64,000 bases of DNA from Phoebastria nigripes. Taxonomy: Eukaryota; Chordata; Aves; Procellariiformes; Diomedeidae. Within the stretch, counting starts at the first letter, position 1, and every line of letters starts with the position of its first letter. The notes under the pieces were generated by a model. That model ran no database searches and was not told where the DNA came from. It saw only the letters and a program-made list of their open reading frames with translations. The DNA lies in contig JAYKAV010000415.1 in the NCBI GenBank assembly GCA_035582835.1, forward strand, positions 30,978-94,977. The letters are read 5' to 3'. Shown piece after piece: positions 1 through 8,976 of the stretch. Both the position numbers and the translations under genes were made by a program.

Positions 1-84
1 AGGCTGCCCAGGGAAGTGGTGGAGTCACCATCCCTGGANGTATTTAAAAGACGTGTAGATGAGGCACTTAGGGACATGGTTTAG
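1..84 (+). pseudogene. CR1 ORF2 C-terminal fragment
   Basis: These are the last 27 codons plus stop of the CR1 ORF2 polyprotein, read in frame 1 from the window edge. Recognisable residues are RLPREVVESPSL near the start and an FKRRVDEAL helix before the stop. The catalytic endonuclease and polymerase domains would lie upstream, outside the window. There is no evidence that it is expressed; CR1 copies of this type are normally dead on arrival. One codon contains N (39). Confidence 0.85.
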
Positions 85-174
85 TGGGGCATGGTGGTGT
101 TGGGTTGACGGTTGGACTTGATGATCTTAGAGGTCTTTTCCAACCTTAATGATTCTATGATTCTATGATTCTAT
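1..174 (+). mobile_element. CR1 LINE, 3' end (5' side cut by window edge)
   Basis: CR1 is the dominant non-LTR retrotransposon of birds; nearly all copies are 5'-truncated. Bases 1-84 read without a stop as the C-terminus of CR1 ORF2 (endonuclease/reverse transcriptase), with the family-typical LPREVVESPSL segment, and end at TAG 82-84. Bases 85-150 are the 3' UTR, including the typical stretch around 'ggacttgatgatcttagag'. The element ends in about three copies of the ATTCTATG octamer (152-174), the CR1 tail that replaces poly(A). There is one N at 39. The intact frame and clean tail suggest a relatively young copy. The 5' end and any target-site duplication are outside or not visible, so the subfamily is not assigned. 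Confidence 0.93.
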
Positions 175-2161
175 TTCCAATAGCAAATCACATTTTAAAG
201 TTTATGTCCAGGAGAATTAAGGGACTGGAAATAAAGCATTTTTTTACCTGAACTATTAAAAACATCTTGTGTTTCTTAGATATTTTGGCAGCATGTTTTG
301 TAGGAGATTGGTTGTGCTGACACACAAAGTCACAAGACGTTCTGGAGCCCAGATCTCAAGGGATTCAATGAGACTTAAGCTCCTAAAAGCCTTTTTGAAT
401 CTCAGTCCTACACCAGATCTAACGTAATACATTTGCTATGTTTAATTTTTTTTTTTCACTTTTAATCTTTGAATTATAGAATTGAGTGCTTGCAATAGTG
501 GCAATTAAATTGGAAATACTTTTGCTTTTTTGACAATAATAGAAAAGCATAACAAATGCAAGTTGGAGATTTACATGGTTTAAACAAGCCTAAAGTTAAG
601 ACTTTACAGCCTTTGTTAGCCTTATGTATTGTGTAAGTATCTTAAGTGTACCTAGGACCTTAACTTCCAACATTTGAGTTTGACAGTTTTCATCACTTCT
701 ATCAAGAATTCCCCATATTTCATGACCCACAGGTGATGGATGAGAAACTCCAGCTCATGGAAGCTGAGCATCTCTGACTGTTCCCTTCTTTGATCTTTGT
801 TTCTAATTTGTTGCTACATTTCTTTTTTTCCCAGAGGTTTCTTTGGGTTTCTTAACAGATTTACCTTGGATTATTCACCCTCTTCTGCTCATTTTCAGAA
901 CAAAGAATCAGCTATTTGAGAGTCAAATAGTGCTTGTAAAACACCTGTTGCCTACAGACATTTAGTTGATTACCCTGCAAATTATCCTGTGTTTAATTTA
1001 TTCACTTTTGTTTCAGTTTCAGGAAAGATGTTGGCTTTGAACTAAGATACTGCTAAATCCACAGGTAGCTTCTAGTATTGTTTTCCCATTGTCAGATTCA
1101 AAAACAAATCTGGATATATTCTCTCTGCTATTTGTGGTCACGCGTGCAGTCCCCAGGACTGTATCTCAGATGTTGGGATAACACTGGGTTATAGTCTTCA
1201 GTCCCCCCAGACGCAGACAGTTAACAGGCATTTGTTCAAATTTTTAGTTAAAGCACTTGAATTCAGAAACCCTCAATATTTGTATTATTAACTTCAGCTA
1301 CTGGGGGCCAGAACGATGAAACATCTAAGAGGAGAATTGCACGGCTCCTTCTGGGAGCCTGAAGCGAGTCGCTGTGGTACAGCTAAGCACAGGAGGAATT
1401 AGTTGAGCCATGGTATGTCTTTCAGGAGGGTCTCAAAATTTTATTACAGATGCAGCTTTCATTAGTTCACAGCCTGAGACAGATTTAGGCGGGGCCTGAT
1501 GGATTGCGGACACTGTGCCTTGTGGCGGCCTGATCCCCGAGAGCACTGGTAAAAGCATTGCAACACATTAATTCTTCATACCTCATGGCTTCAGTACTGC
1601 ACAATAAAATAGGATCTGGTAAATGGTATGCATTTGCACAAAAAAGTTGAAGATATGAATATTAGCATTTCCTACTTATTTTAACTATACAATCACAAGC
1701 TTCTTTTTAATATTTTTTTTGTTAAGCTTCTCACTTTTTAAGGATTCCTTTTAAAATTCAAGACTCTATCTGATCCGCTAACCACTCAAATTTTCAGAAA
1801 TATCAAAGATCCAATCCCAATAGTATTTCCCTGAGAAAGTAACTTTTTCTATACCAACAGAGCAATATATTGTTATTCTCATATAAAATTGGCTTAGGAG
1901 TATTGAAAAGGAGTAGACTGTCCCAGCTGTATTACCAGTGAACCTGATGATCTCCAGCACACTGACGCAGTTGGCTAGTTGAACTCAAGGCACTGCCAGT
2001 GTCGGAGACAGTCCATCTTTCCTGACCCTTACTGAGTATTCTACCTTGCTGTGGCTGAGCAAAATGCTGCTCTCTCTTGTTGTTGCACTAATACAGGCCA
2101 GTCAAGCCCTAGATTTTCACCTCCATCTCTTACATCAGTTGGCACTGCCTGGATAAAATAG
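175..2161. other. AT-rich DNA without a recognisable gene
   Basis: This is single-copy-looking, AT-rich sequence between the CR1 tail and the first LTR. ORFs are short and unrecognised. I see no clear repeat family. The only open frame above 60 codons (1778-1960, minus) has no family features. Confidence 0.6.
2157..2161. repeat. Target-site duplication, left copy (AATAG)
   Basis: AATAG immediately precedes the LTR's TGTG end and is repeated exactly at 2756-2760 after the CA end. This 5-bp duplication marks integrase-mediated insertion of the LTR element. Confidence 0.8.
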
Positions 2162-2435
2162 TGTGCTGGGTTTGGCTGGGATAGAGTTACTTTTCTTCAT
2201 AGTAGCTAGCATGGGGGTATATTTTGGATTTGTGCTGGAAACAGTGTTGATAACACAGGGATGTTTTAATTACTGCTGGGCAGCGCTTACACAGAGTCAA
2301 GGCCTTTGCTGCTCCTCACCCCACCCCACCAGCAAGTAGGCTGGGGGTGCACAAGAAGNTGGGAGGGGACACAGCTGGGACAGCTGACCCCAACTGACCA
2401 AAGGGATATTCCATACCATATGATGCCATGCCCAG

Positions 2436-2444
2436 CATATAAAG
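2436..2444 (+). promoter_or_regulatory. TATA-like box of LTR copy 1
   Basis: CATATAAAG lies about 275 bp into the LTR, a plausible U3 promoter position. The same motif is preserved in the reverse copy (5255-5263). Activity is unknown. Confidence 0.6.
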
Positions 2445-2623
2445 CTGGGGGAAGAAGAAGGAAGAGGGAACATTTGGAATGATGGCATTTGTCTTCCCAA
2501 GTAACCGTTATGTGTGATGGAGCCCTGCTTTCCTGGAGATGGCTGAACACCTGCCTGCCGACAGGAAGTAGTGAATGAATTCCTTGTTCTATTTTGCTTG
2601 TGTGCGCGGCTTTTGCTTTAGTT

Positions 2624-2629
2624 ATTAAA
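2624..2629 (+). terminator. ATTAAA polyadenylation-type signal in LTR copy 1
   Basis: ATTAAA follows the TATA-like box by about 185 bp and is followed by a T-rich stretch. It is conserved in copy 2 (5070-5075, minus). The placement fits the R-region poly(A) signal of an LTR. Confidence 0.5.
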
Positions 2630-2755
2630 CTGTCTTTATCTCAACCCACGCGTTTTCTCACTTTTACCCTTCCGATTCTCTCCCCCTTCCCACCAGGGGG
2701 GAGTGAGAGAACAGCTGTGTGGGGCTTAGTTGCTGGCCCAGGTTAAACCATGACA

Positions 2756-2760
2756 AATAG
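2756..2760. repeat. Target-site duplication, right copy (AATAG)
   Basis: An exact match to 2157-2161 directly after the CA end of LTR copy 1. Confidence 0.8.
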
Positions 2761-2768
2761 GTAGCATT

Positions 2769-2833
2769 AAAAACAAAACAAAACAAAACAAAACAAAACA
2801 AAAGAAAGCAACAAAAACAACAACAACAACAGA
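2769..2833 (+). repeat. (AAAAC)n / (CAA)n simple repeat
   Basis: Seven or so AAAAC-type units grade into CAA triplets. The repeat begins only 9 bp after the LTR duplication, so the LTR landed beside an A-rich tract or the tract expanded there later. Confidence 0.9.
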
Positions 2834-4633
2834 AAATAATTTCTTAATCTAATAGCTAAACCATTTTCCTGTTCTTAAGAAATAAAGAAAAGCAATCTTT
2901 TGAGAAGAAGCAGGCCTTGACAGTTTAGGCACAACAGATGAATGTTTGATGAGTGTAAACCCCTGGAAATACAAGCCTAGAATAAATTTCTTGTATAATT
3001 ATCACTGTATATTTGTTAATTTGCAACCATGTACAAGCCTGTACCAGTCACAAGGGAGATGCAGTATCTAATCCTCTATGCCTCTCAGTGCTTTGGCTGT
3101 ATTAGCTAGTGTTAAAACACCACCCATGAAGACTTTAAAAGCATTCTTCAAGTAAAGTTCAGGTGTAGGGCTGTCTATGCCTTTCCACAGAACGTGTAGA
3201 AAGTCCTCCTCAAATTCTTGGGGGAATCTATTCATCAAGTTCCCACAGAGACCAAAGGTGCAGGCTCAATATTGTTATCTAGTAAGACATGTACATCTAG
3301 TCTTCCTCTCTGCTGTACTCCACACACACATCAGTGAAATCACATTTCCTACTGAAAAATAATCCTTTTTCCTTATTCAAACTTAATCTTGTGTGGGACC
3401 ACTGGCCATTAGTATCTTCTGTCTACTTTGTTCGTGTTATTTCCTATTGTCTTTTTTCATGCTCAGGAAAGTATTCTGTTCTGAAAAATAAAGCAGAAGT
3501 ATATGTTCCTAACTCCTCTTTTGCCTTCAGATTCTCCAACAAAATTTTGTAATTGTGTAATAAACAGAGGCAGGAGACTTTGACTCTAAAAATTTTCCAG
3601 CCAGTTTTCAGAATATCAGTAGGTGATACTAATGAGATTTGACAGAGAGTCTCTAACACTGTTATGTTAACATATCTTTCTAATTTGATTCAAGAACATA
3701 GTTTAACTGAGGGACTGGGATCTAAGCAAAGTCCTTTAGATTCCTGTGTTGGGATGTGTGTTTCTGTACCATTGTTACCTCTCCATTGTAAGAAAAAAGG
3801 AGTTTCCCCTTGTATTCTAATTTTTTATCTGTAGAGCGTGGGTCATCTTATTCATCTAATCCCTTTCATACTAGAAGAACAGTGTAATGACCCTTACTGG
3901 TAAGATGAAGGTTCTTTCTCTTTCTGGTGGGAATGATATACGTAGTCTTCTTTCAGAAACAGCAATTTTTGTTTCATTGGAGAACTTGGTCCTGACTCTA
4001 CAAAGTCCAAGAGTCACAAAGTCCAAGGCCACATTCACGCTAACAAGAAGCTAAAAAATTCAAGTGACAAGACATTAAAAATTACTGATGTTTCCCTGTC
4101 ACAAACTGCTTACTATCATTATTTCCCCAAAACTACCTCCCATTTGCTTGCAATGACTTACAGAAAATCTTTTTCATTCTGTATACATAGTTACATGTAA
4201 AAGGGGAATTCTGATTATTACTATCATATGTTTAAAAAAGCCATTTAAATGCATGTATAGGTTGACTTTCTTGAGTTCTTAAGGTAGTCATTTATACCTG
4301 TGATCAAACACCAAATAAAAACTTTAAATAGCTATTCCGTGTGAAAAGTAATGGAAAATAAGATCCATACCTGCTTGCATTTTCAGGAACAAATGGTCTT
4401 AGAGAACACTATTTTAGAGACATAAGAACAGATTAGTTTTACTACAAATAATTACTATAAATACTATAANTAACACAGGAAACTACTCAGCAACACCTAC
4501 AGCCTAAGGTAGCATGACCCAGTTCTAGAAATTGCTTTTATACACTAATTTAAGTCACTGGGATCTAAACATACGCCCGAAGCTGAGTATGTAGTTGTGC
4601 TTTATTTAATTTATTTATTTATAAATGGAGATG
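2834..4633. other. AT-rich DNA without a recognisable gene
   Basis: Two overlapping 61-72-codon frames (3177-3552, plus) and one minus frame (3444-3659) show no family features and are probably chance. One N lies at 4470. I see no transposon ends. Confidence 0.55.
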
Positions 4634-4710
4634 TTTGTGTGTATACATATACACACATACATGCAGACACACATGTATATGTGCATATCTATATCTATAT
4701 CTATCTATAG
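4634..4710 (+). repeat. Compound TG/CA and CTATAT microsatellite
   Basis: Alternating TG/TA/CA runs (4634-4685) pass into repeated CTATAT/CTAT units (4687-4710). Such purine-pyrimidine alternation is slippage-prone and likely polymorphic. Confidence 0.85.
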
Positions 4711-4938
4711 ATGAAAAATTTGGACTTTCAGGAAGGTACATCAGAGTACAAACTGAAAGCACATCACACCATTGATATTGAAAAACTATTTCAGTTCCTT
4801 TGGTAGGGCTTAATATATCTGGAGGGCAGCTCCACATCCTCAGCCCTACCAGAACGTGAAAACCATTGGCAAGAGAGTTTACCTGTACTAGGGCATTGCT
4901 TTTCCAAGGGTTGTGCTTCTAAGCCTAATGTTATAATC

Positions 4939-4943
4939 TGTGA
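4939..4943. repeat. Target-site duplication of LTR copy 2, left (TGTGA)
   Basis: TGTGA precedes the LTR; the partner at 5538-5542 is CGTGA. The single difference is a C-to-T change at a CpG, the commonest decay in birds, so the pair is credible. Confidence 0.65.
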
Positions 4944-5069
4944 TGTTGTAGTTTAACCCCAGCCAGCAACTAAGTCCCACACAGCCGCTCGCTTGCTCCC
5001 CCCTGGTGGGATGGGGGAGAGAATTGGAAGGGTAAAAGTGAGAAAACTCGTGGGGTGAGGTAAAGACAG

Positions 5070-5075
5070 TTTAAT
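5070..5075 (-). terminator. ATTAAA polyadenylation-type signal in LTR copy 2
   Basis: TTTAAT on the plus strand reads ATTAAA on the minus strand, at the same LTR position as in copy 1. Confidence 0.5.
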
Positions 5076-5254
5076 AGGCAAAGCAAAAGCTGCGCACGCA
5101 AGCAAAGCAGAACAAGGAATCCATTCACTACTTCCCATGGGCAGGCAGGTGTTCAGCCATCTCTAGGAAAGCGGGGTTCCGTCACGTGTAATGATGACTT
5201 GGGAAGACCAACGCCATCACTCTGAACGTCCCTCCTTCCTTCTTCTTCCCCCAG

Positions 5255-5263
5255 CTTTATATG
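5255..5263 (-). promoter_or_regulatory. TATA-like box of LTR copy 2
   Basis: On the minus strand this reads CATATAAAG, identical to the motif in copy 1 and at the same LTR position. Confidence 0.55.
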
Positions 5264-5537
5264 CTGGGTATGACGTCCTATGGTATGGAATACCCCTTTG
5301 GCCAGTTGGGGTCAGCTGTCCCGGCTGTGTCCCCTCCCAGCTTCTTGTGCACCCCCAGCCTACTCACTGGTGGGGTGGTGTGAGGAGCAGAAAAGGCCTC
5401 AACTCTGTGTAAGCACTGCTCAGCAATAACGAAAACATCCCTGTGTTATCAACACTGTTTCCAGCACAAATCGAAAACATAGCCCCATGCTAGCTACTAT
5501 GAAGAAAAGTAACTCTATCCCAGCCAAAACCAGCACA

Positions 5538-5542
5538 CGTGA
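5538..5542. repeat. Target-site duplication of LTR copy 2, right (CGTGA)
   Basis: It matches 4939-4943 in four of five bases, differing by a CpG transition. Confidence 0.65.
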
Positions 5543-8440
5543 TTACTCAGTTGTTTAGGGAGGACCCCAGAGCTCAAGGACACTGCAAAGGCCAGGAGTA
5601 ATCATTTTCTGTCTGTTTAATCTTTACCAAGTCAAACTTTCAAAGTGATGGAAATGCACGTAAGCCCCATTACCCTTAGTCTCCCCTTTGTCTCCATTTG
5701 CCTCTGCACATATTGACCCAGTGCAATGACAGATTAATGGTGACATTAAATGAGGTATTAAATTTAATCTTCTTTACTTGATGTAGCAAAAGTTCCCTTT
5801 CCAAATTGCCTTTCTTTAATTTTTGCTTCATGATTGCCATTTTTCATTCACTGATTTTATCCATGCTAGACTAGGCCAGTGACCTAAAACTGCCAATTGA
5901 GAAGTGAAATGCTAATCACATTTCTTCAATTGAAAGCATCAGTGTAAAAGCTTCCCATGCATTATTTACATTAGTTATTTTCTGTCTCAGGAATTCTCCT
6001 GCTTCCTCCTAAATCAGTTCAAACAAAACCAACAAAATGGCTTATTTCACCTCTGAATGTTTATTACAGTCCTTCCAATTGACAAAATCCATCTATAATT
6101 GCTTATTCCTGGTTGTCTTACAAAAATTCTGGCTTTAGGAGGCCACTTCACTACCCAATGGACTTATTAGCCATTTAAGAGCTATCTCCCAAGATGTTTT
6201 GTAGTCTTTTCTTTCCTGATAATGTATTAATGGGGTGTGCTGTTTAGTCTTTAGGTAGGAAGATTAACAGTTTCACTATGGCTTACACAGTGGTAGTGTT
6301 GCTAAATGATGACTTCTAACATGAAAAATGTGTCACCAGCAAAGACTCATTAATAATATGCATAGTGCCCCAGGCTACATGAATTGATTCCCCATTAGTT
6401 ACTTTATACAAGACTTTCCTATCGAGTTTTTAGTAAAATCAGCAGCTTTTGCTAAACTGTCAGAAATGGTTTTAGTGCAGGACTTCACATTTTTTCCTAG
6501 AATAAAAAATAGCAAAAAGAATAAGGCATCGGCTGAAGTTTCTTTGAGAAAATATTTTAAAATAAAAAAACATTGCTTAATTTAAATTATTTTCTTTTTT
6601 TTTGAGAAATTATATCAGTTTCAATAAAAATGTTCCTAGAACAATTTCTCAGCTCTAGGACAATTACCCTTGTGATGGCATGATTCTAATTCTGTTGGAT
6701 ATTTTGCATCCTCAGTTCCTACCGATGGAAATTTTCACTGAAACTACTGAATTCATCATAGCACATGCCAAAACCCCAGAGGCTTAAGTCTAGGGTATAC
6801 ACACTGTCCTTATTGTATAAGCTCTCTAACATTGACTGTGCCCTTTGCTTTCAAATGTGTTTCAATCCCAACACCATCTTGCAAATTTTTAGTGCTTCAC
6901 TATAGCATGAAACTTTATCTGCAGGAACTCAGTATGTCTGAGTCAGTAGACAGAGGTATTAGAATATTTTTATTTAACATATCACAGTCTGAATGCTGCT
7001 TGCTTCTGACTGTGAAACTGGATTTTAGTCACCTCATCTCATTTTATGTAATAGCATACTGCCAAAGCATTCTTTATGGAAGCATGCAATTTATTTTAAA
7101 TGAACGATATTTTAATAGATCTACATTTATTTTATCAAATACCAGTGAAAGGCAGCAGATTATATGCACCTAGCTGCTGAAATAAAATAAACCAAAGAAT
7201 TAAATAAAGGAAAGATGTTTCAAGGAGGATATTAAAACAGATTTTGGGAGCATCAATCATTCAGTGCTGTAAACATGAAAGGGCTTATTCTTTGATCGTG
7301 TAAATCCAGACATTATTACAGTGCACTCGCTCTGTTTATTCTCTCGGGGGTCATTCACATATACAGGAGCTTCCATATAGCATCACTGAGCCCAGGGAGT
7401 AAACTCCAGGGCACATTTCAATTAGAAAGAAGCAACATATCAGGGCTAGGTAAGTCAGGAGGCAGTTATGCCCCTGGCACAAGAAGCCACTGCTAGCTGT
7501 CAGGCCACATCATCACTTTGCCAGTGGCTGTCCTGCAAGAGGAGAGTAGGAGGCCATCCGCGGTGGCTGTTAGGGTGTTAGGAAAAAAGAGTGCATCCCA
7601 GTCTCTCCTTAGGAAACAATAGTGACTAAAGGAGTACTGCAGTGTGCTAGAAGCTGGTCTCTGCTCCTCCCCTCCAAAGAAAAATTCAGCTGCTGAAGAG
7701 AGGTGGATGATGATGGACTGGTGGAGTTGTGTTGTACAAAAAGAGTTGCTCTGTTAGGGACGCTTTTAAGATCAGATGAGATCTAAAAGCTTCAGGTTAA
7801 GAAGGAAACCTTTTTAAGTACTTCGGTGAACAAAACCATGTAGCCTGTGGCACTAAAATATTTACTGCCATCCACACCTCTCTTTGTGGAAGGTAGCTTT
7901 CTTGTCTCCTTCTTGTCCCTCACTGCAATAGGATGTGAATCAGCAGTCTTTCATGACAGATTTATCCTCATGCTACTGGGGTAAATTCCCTTTTTTTCTG
8001 TAGTAAATTGATATATGGGAGGCCAGATGAATATTTTGAATATGAAAACTCATATGTTGACAGTGTTAATGGTTACAGCATTCTCCCCTTAGCTGAAGAG
8101 AGTACCGTACTAAATTTGATGGCTGCTCCTTTACAGCACCAATGTTACCTTCTGTTTTTCAAACTTGACTGTACGTAGAAGTCAGCAAGAGATTACAATA
8201 TTCTATTTAATTAAATACTCTATTTTGGGCAGCTTGACTATGTGAGGTTTCTAACAGGTCACTTTGCAAGCACTCCTCTCCTCAGCCACATGATGGTCAG
8301 CTTACATATTCACTTTTCAGGCAATTTTCCCATACATGAGGTCCATTCACGAACTGGATAAACTGTCTGAAAACAATAAAACACAATTAATTAAGAACAC
8401 ATACAAAGTGCAAGATGTCTAAATAAAAAGAAGAGTTAGA
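5543..8440. other. AT-rich DNA without a recognisable gene
   Basis: The longest frame is 113 codons at 6832-7173 (plus). It reads as low-similarity hydrophobic sequence with no motif I know, and has no recognisable promoter or splice context. I regard it as chance. No repeat family is recognised here. Confidence 0.55.
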
Positions 8441-8976
8441 ATGAATAAGGTGGATCACAGACTGAGTAGTAATCAACAGTGTCATGTTGCTTCCAAAAAA
8501 ACAAATCTTAGGCTGTCTAAAGAGTGTGTAAAGCTCAGAGTATTTCCATTTTAATAAGGCTGCAGCTGAATTATTGTGTTTGGGTTACTTGTGACCTTTT
8601 AAAGAATACTCAGCAGACAGCAAGAGTGGTCAGAGGTCTAGAAAAAAAGGAGTATGAAGAAAGATGGAAAGACCTGGAGTTGTTTAATTTAGAGGACAAT
8701 GCACAAAGAAAAGTTGTAATAGCAGTCTTCTATTATATAGAAGAACTTGTTGCTACAAGTTCAAAGGCAATAGACTTTTTCCAAAGGATAAGACAGGAAG
8801 TAACAAACTTAATTTGCAGCAAAGAAGATCTAGATTGGATGGTAGAGAAGAAATGTGCTGACTATAAGGGTGAGGATAAACAGAATTCATTGCCTGAGAA
8901 GGTGACGGAGTCTACATCACTGGAGATTTTACAGAAAAGATTAAACAACTATGCGTCAGAAATATCTGACATTTAA
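8441..8976 (+). mobile_element. Ancient, decayed CR1-type LINE, ORF2 C-terminal part
   Basis: The DNA follows the 3' coding part of older CR1 families. A VDHRL..QQCHVA-type segment at about 8447-8510 is followed by LNYCVWV (CR1: LEYCVQ.W), VRGLEKKEYEER (CR1: RGLE..YEER) and finally LPEKVTESTSLEIL (CR1: LPREVVESPSLEVF), with the stop at 8974-8976 where the CR1 stop is expected. Similarity is clearest at DNA level around 8808-8970. The 5' segment is in a different frame from the rest and the upstream strand is missing sequence, so the copy is broken. No octamer tail survives. It is much older than the CR1 at position 1. Confidence 0.82.
8524..8976 (+). pseudogene. 150-codon open frame inside the ancient CR1 copy
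   Basis: The frame opens just after a TAA at 8518-8520 and has no ATG at its start (the first codon is GTG). Codons near 8560-8700 and 8890-8976 are in the native CR1 frame. The middle (about 8808-8880) aligns to CR1 DNA in another frame: read natively from 8808 it gives LNLQQ.R.RLD, as in CR1, then meets a TGA. The open frame thus passes through two compensating shifts and does not encode the ancestral protein. That argues against domestication and for chance openness. Confidence 0.7.

Larger units (their letters stand above)
2162..2755 (+). mobile_element. Solo LTR of an avian endogenous retrovirus, copy 1
   Basis: A 594-bp LTR with TG (2162) and CA (2755) ends, flanked by the perfect 5-bp duplication AATAG. 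Internal retroviral sequence (primer-binding site, gag, pol, env) is absent, so this is a solo LTR left by recombination between the two LTRs of a provirus. It carries a TATA-like CATATAAAG at 2436-2444 and an ATTAAA polyadenylation-type signal at 2624-2629, placed as expected for U3, R and U5. The same LTR occurs in reverse at 4944-5537; by eye about nine bases in ten agree. I recognise this LTR type from neoavian genomes but cannot assign its class: a 5-bp duplication fits ERVL-type elements better than the 6 bp usual for betaretrovirus-like ones. One N lies at 2359. Confidence 0.9.
4944..5537 (-). mobile_element. Solo LTR of the same retroviral family, copy 2
   Basis: This 594-bp LTR is on the minus strand and has the same length as copy 1. 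Its minus-strand ends are TGTGCTGG (at 5537) and ..CA (at 4944). It has the TATA-like box at 5255-5263 and the ATTAAA signal at 5070-5075. It is flanked by TGTGA and CGTGA, so it is a separate insertion, not a duplicate of copy 1 together with its flanks. No internal viral sequence remains. It lies 2.19 kb from copy 1 in opposite orientation, giving a long inverted repeat. Confidence 0.9.

Noticed and set aside
6832..7173. 113-codon plus-strand open frame
   Set aside because: Composition follows the local AT-rich DNA; nothing recognisable.
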